Of a stretch of 64,000 nt of DNA, positions 40,633-49,227 are shown piece after piece. Each line of letters begins with the position of its first letter. The stretch's first letter is position 1. Source of the stretch: Crocinitomicaceae bacterium. GTDB taxonomy: Bacteria; Bacteroidota; Bacteroidia; Flavobacteriales_G; Salibacteraceae. The translations under genes were made by a program, and so were the position numbers. Location of the stretch: assembly GCA_002713215.1 (NCBI GenBank), contig PAVO01000025.1, positions 1-64,000 of the forward strand. The letters are read 5' to 3'. Under the pieces are notes generated by a model. It had not been told where the DNA came from and did no database searches. It saw only the letters and a program-made list of their open reading frames with translations.

Positions 40633-41568
40633 CTACCTCCTGGCATCTTTAATATCGCTATTCAGCGTTTTATGAAGTATCCCCATCTCATTGTAGGATA
40701 AATCACCCCCGGTCCATTGACGAATAACCTGCCCATCTTGTACATAAAAAACCGTTGGAAAGGTTCCGTTGGTAATTTTATGGATCGCCTGATTATTAAA
40801 CAATACATAGTCAAAGCTTGCATTCGACTCCTTAAAAAAACCGGCAACCTCGCGATGGCTCCCAATAAAAAAGACTTTAACGGGAGGAATTTTATACTTC
40901 CTGGATACAATTCCCAATTTTTGAGCTGCTACTTTACAATGAGAACAACCGGTGCTGAAAAAGGCCAGTAAATACTCCCCTTCTGCTAAAGAAACATCCA
41001 CACTATCCTGGTAGGATTGAGCCAAATGATGCTCTGGAAAAGCGAATGGATATTCGTTGCTATCGGGGTTTCTTCTTTCAAATTCAACCACGTTAAGCAC
41101 AAATGGAACTACCAGAGTAATAATCGCAACAACAGGATGAATCCAGTTATACTTCTTTTCAAAATGGGGTTTTGTTTTTAAAGCAGCTGCTATCAGCACC
41201 ATAAGAACCGCGTTCTTCATTAGGGACTCTGCCGGGCTCATGGAAATAACGGTCCCAAAACAACCGCAATTGACATCGTTTCCCCGAAAGGCCCACAACA
41301 GTAACAGGTAAAATGAAAAGAAGCCAGTAACAATGAGCGTTGCATTGAGGTATTGCCTTAAATACGTGGTATTGATAAGAATGCTAAATCCTAAGAACAA
41401 CTCTGCCCCAACCAACATTCGGGCAAGAATGGGTGAAAATGACCAACCCGATATACCCATATCGATGAGGGTAAGCTCGAAGGGCTCAATGGGATATAAT
41501 TTAGTTATGCCCGAGAAGAAAAAAGTAGCGGCAATTAGTAGTCTTAAGATGTAGTTGACGATGTTCAT
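40633..41568 (-). CDS. MauE/DoxX-like membrane protein fused to a thioredoxin domain
   Basis: 311 residues. The first about 160 residues have four to five membrane helices and the 'NCGCFG' motif (C101, C103) of the MauE/DoxX-type redox membrane family; after a short linker the C-terminal periplasmic thioredoxin domain has 'FFSTGCSHCKVAAQ' (C208, C211) and 'NGTFPTVFYVQDGQ' with the cis-Pro. It probably passes electrons across the inner membrane for periplasmic disulfide chemistry, in the manner of DsbD/MauE systems. Partners are not adjacent. Divergent from the large T9SS gene. Confidence 0.88.
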   Translation of the reverse strand: MNIVNYILRLLIAATFFFSGITKLYPIEPFELTLIDMGISGWSFSPILARMLVGAELFLGFSILINTTYLRQYLNATLIVTGFFSFYLLLLWAFRGNDVNCGCFGTVISMSPAESLMKNAVLMVLIAAALKTKPHFEKKYNWIHPVVAIITLVVPFVLNVVEFERRNPDSNEYPFAFPEHHLAQSYQDSVDVSLAEGEYLLAFFSTGCSHCKVAAQKLGIVSRKYKIPPVKVFFIGSHREVAGFFKESNASFDYVLFNNQAIHKITNGTFPTVFYVQDGQVIRQWTGGDLSYNEMGILHKTLNSDIKDARR

Positions 41569-41686
41569 CCATACAAAGAAAGAGCAAAGCGAGCTAACCT
41601 CAATGGGTATTAACCATTCATTATAAACGAAGATCGAGTTAATGTGTACAACATCATTTTGTCCAAATACTAAGATTCCAATGTGC

Positions 41687-41694
41687 TAACTTTG
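41687..41694 (+). promoter_or_regulatory. -7 box TAACTTTG for the large T9SS protein gene
   Basis: Perfect TAnnTTTG 28 nt before ATG 41723, with TTG at 41659-41661 (25-nt spacer, slightly long). Confidence 0.5.
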
Positions 41695-41722
41695 AAACCT
41701 AAGACGAACTTCGATATCTTAT

Positions 41723-44700
41723 ATGAAACATTGCCTTACGCTTATCCTTTCAAGCTTGCTAATACTTGGCTTAAAAGCTCAAAATTCTGAAGACTTTTTT
41801 AAGGCCATTCCACCAATTGATGACAAAACCCCTGAATGGGCAAAACTTATGTATTCAGCTAATCCAAATGTTCCGCAGGTAGAAGGTTTGTATAGAGATT
41901 ACTATAAAAAAAATGCTTTTATAAAAAACCTACATACCCAAAACCACAAATACTGGATTCAGCGAGTAGAGCCTCTCTTAAACGAACAAGGTTATATTGT
42001 TCAACCTACGCAAGCTGAACAAGATGCCAGATTCAAGCAACTTAAAGCAAATTATTCGGCTGCTCCGGCAAGTATACCAGGGTCGAACCAGGGCTGGGTT
42101 TCAATGGGGCCATTTGAGACCTTTAAGCGCAATACTACCAAACCGGTTTCCTGGCACAAAAATGTCTATTCCATAGATCAATCGCTCTCTGATACTAACC
42201 TGCTTATCTGCGGTACCGAAGCTGGCGGAGTTTATAAAACCACAAACAAAGGTGCTAGTTGGTCATTGATTTCCAAGGGAGAAGTTTTTTCGGGAGGAAA
42301 CTCAGCGGTAAAAATTCACCCAACTAACCCCAATCGTTTTTTACTTGCCTCTAACGAAAGAATTTATCAATCGAATGATGGTGGGAAAACCTGGGCGAAC
42401 AGACACTTTACTGCAGGAACCGGAAATGAATTTCAATACTCTCCTTCAGATACCAACCTGATCTTTCACACCAGTACATCGGGTTTGTTTAAGTCGACCA
42501 ATGGGGGAACAACCTGGACCCAGGTCTATACTGATAAATGCTGGGATATTGACTTTCATCCAACCGATTCGTCCATTGCCTATTTGCTGAAGTCGAACTT
42601 TACCGCTAAAAAAACAGAATTCTACCGCAGCGTTAATGGAGGTACAACCTGGTCGCTTATGACCAATGGCTGGTACAGCCCTGCCATTATAGCCCAAGCT
42701 TATGAGAGTGGAGGAAAAATAGCGGTTACACCATCGGCTCCTGACCTGGTTTATGTGTGCTTAATTGGTGCATCCAAACAATATGACGATGGTTGGATTG
42801 GAATTTATAAAAGTTCGAATAAGGGGGTTAACTGGAGCAATCCTTCGGGACAAGATGGCGGTCCCTACTCTACCATTAATGATACACTCGAATGGAATGT
42901 TGCAGCATACACCGGAGGATATCACCAGGGGTTTTTCAATTTCGACCTGGAAGTCTCACCCTACGATTCCAATAAGATTTGGGTAGCTACCATCCGGCTT
43001 TCTGAATCGAAGGATGGTGGTAAAACCTTTAAGTCGATTGGGGCCGATAAATCAACCCGGTTAAAAGATTTCCATGCCGATGTGCAGGATATTGAAGTGC
43101 ATGGAGATCATATTTGGGTAGCCACCGATGGAGGAGTAAATTATTCGAGGGATACATTGAATACGCACGTTGCACTTAACAAAGGGATTCAGGCAGGACA
43201 TTTTTGGGGGTTCAATACCGGTTGGAATGATGACAGCTATACCGGAGGAAAATACCACGATGGTACCAGTGGCTGGTATGAAGGATATGGCCTGGGTAAT
43301 GCCTATAACATTGGTGGTGTGGAAGAAGCTTCTGGTTATGTACATCCCATTGAAAGTCGTAAAATGATTTTCAGAACGCATTACTCCAGTTCCAATTCTC
43401 AAGTGCGAACCATTCCTAAAACTTTTGGAGGTCAGGTCAATGTTAGTCCTGTATTTCCTATTCGACCCAATGAACATTATCGGGTAGCAGAGCGGAGTGG
43501 GTTCTACTTTGATCCACGCTATGCCAATCACATCTATGTTGCACTTAACAACGTGGTTTTTAAAACAACTAATGGAGGGCAACAATTCGATACGTTGTAT
43601 TCGTTTCCGGGCGCTAACGGCCTTGTGTACGAAATGGAGATCTCCAGAAGCAATCCCGATGTATTGTACGCAGTATACAATCCGAAAGGAGGGTATTGGG
43701 ATCCTTGCGAAATTTGGAAATCAACAAACGAAGGAAAGTCCTGGACCAAAACAGCCAGTCCTACTGGAAATAATAGAAGGTTTAGAATATCCATTCAGCC
43801 AGACAGTGCCAATAAAATATGGATATGCGTACCCCGGGGAAGCAATGGGCAGAAGGTTTTTTATTCTGGAAACGGCGGAACTACCTGGACCAATAAAACG
43901 ACCACCGTATTAAACAACGAAGACTTGACTGACATATATTATCAAAGTGGAAAAAATGATATGGTATACGTCACCTCTCAGAATGGTGTTTTTCATTGGG
44001 ATAAGAGTACCAGCAACTGGGTGAAGTATTCCACCGGACTTCCCTTAATTGCAAAAACCTTACAAATTAATCCGTTCTACAAGGAAGGGGAATTGAGGCT
44101 GGCCTCAACCGGAAGAGGAATTTGGGCCCGCAAAATGAAAGATACCGCTTTTGCTCCGGTCGCTCAACCCATTACCTATTCAGATTCTGTTTTCTGTTCC
44201 AGAGATACAGTATTGTTCGACTGCTATTCCATACTCAAGCATCAAGGTGCTTCGTGGAACTGGACCTTCTCTCCAGCTCCTAACTACATTAGCGATAGTA
44301 CGGCACGAAATCCCATGGTTGTATTCGGCAATGCCGGCAGCTATGATGTAACCCTGGCGATAAAAGATGGAAACAACCGAAAAAGCAGTAAGACCATTAA
44401 AAACATGGTAACTGTTTCTGATCATTGCCAACCGGATAGCATTCCAGGATATGCACTTGATTGCAAAACCAAATCGGGCTATGCCAGCACTCCTGACTTA
44501 AATCTAAATCAAGTTGATAGTTTTACCATTTCTGCCTGGATTATGCCACGAACCTTACAAAATAACTGGGCTGCCGTTGTTATGAATGATGGTGATGCTG
44601 CCGGCCTCAACTTTTATCACAGCAGCCGAAAACCAAACTTACAATTGGGTTATCATTGGAAAGGGGGACAATGGTGGTGGTCGAGTGGATTAACGGTAGA

Positions 44701-46597
44701 TACCCTCAAGTGGTCTCATGTTGCACTGGTGGCCACACCAGGTGGAATTACCATTTACGTAAACGGAGAATCGTCGCACCACGCTAAATCCCTATCAAAG
44801 CTCGACATTACTTCTATCAAAATAGGAAGTTACAAAGCCTGGGGAAGTAGAAACTTTGATGGCCTAATCGACGAAGTATGCCTTTGGGACCGTGCTCTTT
44901 CTAAGGAGGAAATTCGTGAAATCAGGCACCTTACCAGAACTGGTGTACAGGCCAATACCAATGGCTTACAAGCTTACTATCAATTCAATTTAGTAGATCA
45001 ATCTGTTGTCATGGATAAAGTGGGAAGCAAACACGCAAGCCTGACCGGAGCAGCAACCAAAGTACTTTCTACGGCACCCGTTGGAGGAGGCAGAAGTGAT
45101 CGATTAACCATCGGTACCAGCACTAATTACCACTTACCCAACACAGGCTCAGAAGTTCAATTTGGACCTACCACTCCAGGAAAAGAAATCGTACTTACCA
45201 GAATTAACGTGGCCCCGGACAGTCTTCCAAATGCAAATCCTCATTCCAACGCCTATTGGATTTTGAACAACTATGGAACTAAAAATTTTAGCCCGGTTGT
45301 TTCATTAAAGCTCAAGCCTCATTCCGGCACACCTTTTAAAGACCCAAATAATGCAAGGCTCTATTTACGGAACGAAAACGAACACCTAAACACCTGGACG
45401 AATTCCTGCGGGTCAAGTGGTTATGGGGGAGCAAAATTTAATTTTCCAGGTTCGTGTTCCATCCGAAACGCACAGCAGTTTTTCATTCAATCCCTAGACA
45501 CCACTGCCATTGTGGGACAATACGTTCGATCCCAGGTAAGTCTGAGTGCCTGCAAAAAAGACAGCATTTATCTCGAAGGGCAATACCGTTTCGTTTCAGG
45601 AACCTATCGAGATACTTTTTCCCTCTCAAGAACAAAGGATAGTTTAGTAACCACGATATTAACCATTAAAAAAGATACCCGGGTTACCGATGTCCGCGCA
45701 AGTTGTGATTCCCTTGAATGGATAGATGGTAAGGTCTATTATTCCAGTAATAATTCGGCCCAATACATTCTTACCAATTCGGTCGGCTGTGATTCAGTAA
45801 TTGCCTTAGACCTCATCATCGGTAGGGATGAAATTACCGATACGGTTAACTCCTGTACTTCCTACACCTGGATAAATGGCGTTACCTATACAAAGAGCAA
45901 TGACACAGCTAAACATTACTTCACCAACCAGATAGGTTGCGATTCCATTATTAAACTGGATTTACGCATTAATTCGGATTTCCTGGTAGATTCGGTTACC
46001 GCCTGTTCTTCCCATACCTGGATCAACGGAGTTATCTATGTTCAAAATAACGATACAGCTCAGGTTAGTTTTACTAATTCGAAGGGTTGTGATTCGACCA
46101 TAACCCTGGCCCTTACCATAAACAACGTGGATAATTCGGTTACCCAAAATGACCTGGAATTAACGTCAAATCAATCGGCAGCCAGGTACCAGTGGCTGGA
46201 TTGTGAAAACAATTATGCGGAGTTGAACGGAGATACAAATCAGGTATATACGGCAACCCAAAACGGGCGTTATGCGGTTAAAGTTGAATACAACGGTTGT
46301 TTGGATACTTCCGTCTGCATGGACGTACAAACAGTAGGAATAAGTACAACTTTAAATTCAAATGGAATGGTTTTGTACCCTAACCCAACCAATGGTAAAA
46401 TAACCTTGAAGCTTGGATCGATTCATTCAAAAGTTGAATTGAAACAGTGGGATGCCGCCGGTAAATTAGTTGCTTCAAAAGTGTTTGAGCAAAGTGACAT
46501 TGTTGAATTTGAAATGGTTGGTTCTTCAGGGAATTACATATTGGAGGTCATTACCAACAACAGGGATAAGACTCGGTTTAACGTGGTAAAGAATTAA
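41723..46597 (+). CDS. Large secreted multi-domain protein with T9SS sorting domain
   Basis: 1624 residues. Signal peptide ends LKAQ. Residues about 123-812 are sortilin/VPS10-like BNR propeller repeats with Asp-box turns ('TNKGASWS', 'SNDGGKTWAN', 'TNGGTTWTQ', 'STNEGKSWTK', 'SGNGGTTWTN'). Next come a PKD-like domain (about 828-900), a LamG/concanavalin-like domain (about 912-1065, 'DSFTISAWIMPRT', 'GLIDEVCLWDRALSKEEI'), and three to four repeats (about 1322-1469) of the form C-S-x-x-W-I-D/N-G ... GCDSx. The last about 80 residues ('LYPNPTNGKITLKLG' onward) are a type A T9SS sorting domain. Such proteins are surface adhesins or glycan binders; the target is unknown. Confidence 0.92.
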   Translation: MKHCLTLILSSLLILGLKAQNSEDFFKAIPPIDDKTPEWAKLMYSANPNVPQVEGLYRDYYKKNAFIKNLHTQNHKYWIQRVEPLLNEQGYIVQPTQAEQDARFKQLKANYSAAPASIPGSNQGWVSMGPFETFKRNTTKPVSWHKNVYSIDQSLSDTNLLICGTEAGGVYKTTNKGASWSLISKGEVFSGGNSAVKIHPTNPNRFLLASNERIYQSNDGGKTWANRHFTAGTGNEFQYSPSDTNLIFHTSTSGLFKSTNGGTTWTQVYTDKCWDIDFHPTDSSIAYLLKSNFTAKKTEFYRSVNGGTTWSLMTNGWYSPAIIAQAYESGGKIAVTPSAPDLVYVCLIGASKQYDDGWIGIYKSSNKGVNWSNPSGQDGGPYSTINDTLEWNVAAYTGGYHQGFFNFDLEVSPYDSNKIWVATIRLSESKDGGKTFKSIGADKSTRLKDFHADVQDIEVHGDHIWVATDGGVNYSRDTLNTHVALNKGIQAGHFWGFNTGWNDDSYTGGKYHDGTSGWYEGYGLGNAYNIGGVEEASGYVHPIESRKMIFRTHYSSSNSQVRTIPKTFGGQVNVSPVFPIRPNEHYRVAERSGFYFDPRYANHIYVALNNVVFKTTNGGQQFDTLYSFPGANGLVYEMEISRSNPDVLYAVYNPKGGYWDPCEIWKSTNEGKSWTKTASPTGNNRRFRISIQPDSANKIWICVPRGSNGQKVFYSGNGGTTWTNKTTTVLNNEDLTDIYYQSGKNDMVYVTSQNGVFHWDKSTSNWVKYSTGLPLIAKTLQINPFYKEGELRLASTGRGIWARKMKDTAFAPVAQPITYSDSVFCSRDTVLFDCYSILKHQGASWNWTFSPAPNYISDSTARNPMVVFGNAGSYDVTLAIKDGNNRKSSKTIKNMVTVSDHCQPDSIPGYALDCKTKSGYASTPDLNLNQVDSFTISAWIMPRTLQNNWAAVVMNDGDAAGLNFYHSSRKPNLQLGYHWKGGQWWWSSGLTVDTLKWSHVALVATPGGITIYVNGESSHHAKSLSKLDITSIKIGSYKAWGSRNFDGLIDEVCLWDRALSKEEIREIRHLTRTGVQANTNGLQAYYQFNLVDQSVVMDKVGSKHASLTGAATKVLSTAPVGGGRSDRLTIGTSTNYHLPNTGSEVQFGPTTPGKEIVLTRINVAPDSLPNANPHSNAYWILNNYGTKNFSPVVSLKLKPHSGTPFKDPNNARLYLRNENEHLNTWTNSCGSSGYGGAKFNFPGSCSIRNAQQFFIQSLDTTAIVGQYVRSQVSLSACKKDSIYLEGQYRFVSGTYRDTFSLSRTKDSLVTTILTIKKDTRVTDVRASCDSLEWIDGKVYYSSNNSAQYILTNSVGCDSVIALDLIIGRDEITDTVNSCTSYTWINGVTYTKSNDTAKHYFTNQIGCDSIIKLDLRINSDFLVDSVTACSSHTWINGVIYVQNNDTAQVSFTNSKGCDSTITLALTINNVDNSVTQNDLELTSNQSAARYQWLDCENNYAELNGDTNQVYTATQNGRYAVKVEYNGCLDTSVCMDVQTVGISTTLNSNGMVLYPNPTNGKITLKLGSIHSKVELKQWDAAGKLVASKVFEQSDIVEFEMVGSSGNYILEVITNNRDKTRFNVVKN

Positions 46598-46661
46598 GCC
46601 GTTGATTGAGTTTGTTTCGCTGCATATACCCATTAAAAGTCAGTTGCATTAGATCTTAAAA

Positions 46662-47408
46662 ATGAAGTATCTCTTATTGGCCTTTACATTCCTGTCCGTT
46701 TTCTTGTGTACTTCGACGGTCTACAAGAGTGAAGGGTTTAAAGTTGAATATAAAGGAGCATTAAAAAATATCATGCACAAGGGGGATCTATCTGCGAAGG
46801 TCAACTTGCAAGATCTTGAAACCCTTGAACATTTGTACGCCCTTGGAGCGGTAGAGAACCTTAAAGGAGAAATTTTAATTCTGGATGGAAAACCATTTAT
46901 TTCATCGGTGCAAGACCAAGAACTGGCAACAAGTAATTCATTTACCTATAAAGCGACTTTAATTGTTTATACAAGCATAGAAAAATGGAAGTCATTTGAA
47001 ATTCCGGATTCTATTTCAACCTATAAAGATTTGGAAGACTATGTTTACAAGATGGCTAAGGACAATAAAATTGACGTAGAAGAACCATTTCCATTCCTAC
47101 TAAGTGGGGTAGCCAGGTCAATCGACTGGCATGTAATCGATTGGAAGCTGGGAGATAATGAACATACGCACGAGAAACACATTAATTCCGGGATGCACGG
47201 AACATTGGAAAATCAAAACGTTGAAATTCTTGGATTCTATTCCAACAGTCACCATACCATATTCACACACCACAGTACCAATATGCACCTTCATGTTAAA
47301 ACCAGTGACGAAAAAATTGCAGGACACCTGGATGGATTTACTTTGGGACCGCAAATGATATTGCAACTACCGGAGATAAATAAACAAGGCACTAAAAAAT
47401 CAGAATGA
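46662..47408 (+). CDS. Exported alpha-acetolactate-decarboxylase-like protein
   Basis: 248 residues. After an N-terminal hydrophobic stretch ('KYLLLAFTFLSVFLCTSTVY') the fold of acetolactate decarboxylase is recognisable: 'LEHLYALGAVENLKGEILILDGKPFIS', 'FPFLLSGVARSIDWHVIDW', and the metal-binding cluster 'HHSTNMHLHVKTSDEKIAGHLDGF', with three His like the zinc site of BudA. BudA makes acetoin from acetolactate in the cytoplasm; here the enzyme carries an export signal and no alsS/budB partner, so the substrate in vivo is open. It overlaps the next gene by 4 bp (ATGA). Confidence 0.8.
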   Translation: MKYLLLAFTFLSVFLCTSTVYKSEGFKVEYKGALKNIMHKGDLSAKVNLQDLETLEHLYALGAVENLKGEILILDGKPFISSVQDQELATSNSFTYKATLIVYTSIEKWKSFEIPDSISTYKDLEDYVYKMAKDNKIDVEEPFPFLLSGVARSIDWHVIDWKLGDNEHTHEKHINSGMHGTLENQNVEILGFYSNSHHTIFTHHSTNMHLHVKTSDEKIAGHLDGFTLGPQMILQLPEINKQGTKKSE

Positions 47409-48217
47409 CCTTAAGCAAAAGGATTTTATTGGCATTTGAAGAGTTTGTTTTTAGGCTAATCACAAAAACAAAGGGTAATCTTTATTGCCGTTTGTTCAAC
47501 TTCTTTAGCCGCTTGCACGGACACAATGCTTCCATAATTCACGATAAAGGAATCTACTTTGTCAAGGAAAAGAATTGGAGGTTTATTCATCGCAGGCAAG
47601 GCCTAATGGCTTATCATAAGGGACTAAAGGAACGCGCTGCCATTCTAAAAAAAGTATACCTGGTAGATACTATTTCGTTTGCCGACGGTGATGTAATTCT
47701 CGATTGTGGGGCCAACAATGGAGATTTTAGATTGTGCTTTGGTGATAATATCCAATACTATGGAATTGAACCTTCACCGGTGGTGTTTTCCAACCTCAAA
47801 CACAATGTTCGAAATGGGGAGGTATTGAATAAGGGATTGTGGTTTGAGAATTCAAGCCTTGATTTTTATCTTAGTGATGCTTATGGAGATAGTTCCATTA
47901 TTGAACCTCCTACTTACACCGAAAAAGTATCGATTGAAACCATAACCCTGGATGCCTTAATAGAGGAAATAGGAAAACCAATTAAGTTACTTAAACTGGA
48001 GGCGGAAGGTGCAGAACCGGAGATATTGAAGGGATTAAAAAAACATTTACGTTCGGTTGAATACGTCAGTATTGATGTTGGTTTTGAACGAGGATTAAAG
48101 CAAGAGTCAACCCTGGTTCCTTGTGCCAATTATTTATTGAAGCATGGGTTTGAGTTGGTGGATTTTAGAACAGAACGATTGGTTGTTCTCTATAGGAACA
48201 AGCAAGAAAAAACCTAA
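47405..48217 (+). CDS. FkbM-family methyltransferase
   Basis: 270 residues. The SAM-binding motif 'GDVILDCGANNGDF' (about 98-111), 'YYGIEPSPVVFSNLKHNV' and the FkbM-typical 'KLLKLEAEGAEPEILKG' (about 196-212) are all present. FkbM members methylate oxygen or other groups on sugars, lipids or secondary metabolites. It shares a 4-bp ATGA overlap with the exported acetolactate-decarboxylase-like gene, so they are cotranscribed, but no common pathway is apparent. No membrane segment. Confidence 0.88.
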   Translation: MTLSKRILLAFEEFVFRLITKTKGNLYCRLFNFFSRLHGHNASIIHDKGIYFVKEKNWRFIHRRQGLMAYHKGLKERAAILKKVYLVDTISFADGDVILDCGANNGDFRLCFGDNIQYYGIEPSPVVFSNLKHNVRNGEVLNKGLWFENSSLDFYLSDAYGDSSIIEPPTYTEKVSIETITLDALIEEIGKPIKLLKLEAEGAEPEILKGLKKHLRSVEYVSIDVGFERGLKQESTLVPCANYLLKHGFELVDFRTERLVVLYRNKQEKT

Positions 48218-48237
48218 CAAGTACGAGGCAAAACCAA

Positions 48238-49053
48238 ATGAAAATTTCAATTCTTATACTTTTATTTCTAATCACACTTCAGGCCTATTCCCAATTTCAA
48301 CCCGAAAAGTATCCAAGCCGGGTTAAAGAGATACTAAGTTCTTCCAAGCCCAGAGAAAACAAGGTTTGGGTCGAGCGAAACTCAAACGGAGATACCATAG
48401 TCCTGGCCAATTTAAAAAACGGAATGTTGCACGGTGAATTCATGCTGGTGTATTTCGATAGTATTCATTCAACTTATAACGAAACTGGTCGATTAGAAGG
48501 ATATTCAAAGTGGGTTCCTGACACGTTTAAAGAAATTGGAGCTTTTAAAAACAACCTGCTCCATGGAAAACACCAAATACTGTTTTCCAACAGATCACCC
48601 TATTTGGTTGATAATTACTCTAATGGGATAAGAACAGATAACCTTTATGAATACTTTGAGAATGGACAGTTGGCATTGCAAGAAACTTATGAAAAGGGTA
48701 AAAGACATGGAAACTGGACCCAGTATTACAAAAACGGACTCGAAAGAGAAAAGCGAAAATATCGTGATGGAGTTCTGGAACATTCGGTAATTATGAAATG
48801 GTATTATAATGGAAATATGATCTACGAAAATTCCTTTATTCATATCAGCGATCAAAAAAAACCTCATGGAACCTGGCGTCAATACTACGAAAACGGCAAA
48901 ATAAAATCAGTTGGAGTTTACGAAAAAGGTGAGCCCGATGGAGAATGGCTTGGGTATCATGAAAACGGGAAGCTTAAGTACAAAATGATTTACAAAAACC
49001 AGGTAATGATCGAATATTTGCAGTACAATAAGGATGGGTCAATCCAAAAATAG
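48238..49053 (+). CDS. Exported MORN-repeat protein (YwqK-like)
   Basis: 271 residues; signal peptide ends AYSQ. At least six MORN_2-type units with the form x-H-G-x-W/F-x-x-Y-Y-x-N-G are visible ('LHGEFMLVYFD', 'RHGNWTQYYKNG', 'PHGTWRQYYENG', 'PDGEWLGYHENG'). Such antitoxin-YwqK-like or MORN proteins are very common in Bacteroidota, often as paralogous groups, and their role is not established; the automatic name 'toxin-antitoxin YwqK antitoxin' is weakly founded. It follows the FkbM gene by 20 bp. Confidence 0.82.
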   Translation: MKISILILLFLITLQAYSQFQPEKYPSRVKEILSSSKPRENKVWVERNSNGDTIVLANLKNGMLHGEFMLVYFDSIHSTYNETGRLEGYSKWVPDTFKEIGAFKNNLLHGKHQILFSNRSPYLVDNYSNGIRTDNLYEYFENGQLALQETYEKGKRHGNWTQYYKNGLEREKRKYRDGVLEHSVIMKWYYNGNMIYENSFIHISDQKKPHGTWRQYYENGKIKSVGVYEKGEPDGEWLGYHENGKLKYKMIYKNQVMIEYLQYNKDGSIQK

Positions 49054-49227
49054 ATTCCCACCCAAACTGGCACAAATCCAAAATCTTCGATAGACAACTT
49101 GATTTATACAACTTTAACAGCCACCAGATGACGTTTTTTCGATAACACTTTACCATTCAATCATTCGATATTAACTTTAACATTTCTTGTACAATAGAAA
49201 TAAAAATACAAGGTTAATGAATGCTTT

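Noticed and set aside
43061-43585. 174-residue minus-strand frame inside the large T9SS gene
   Set aside because: Shadow of a strongly supported coding frame on the other strand.
45690-46130. Possible repeat array at DNA level (CRISPR-like) in the T9SS gene
   Set aside because: The periodicity (about 140 bp) comes from protein repeats; the DNA copies differ too much and there are no constant-length spacers or cas genes.
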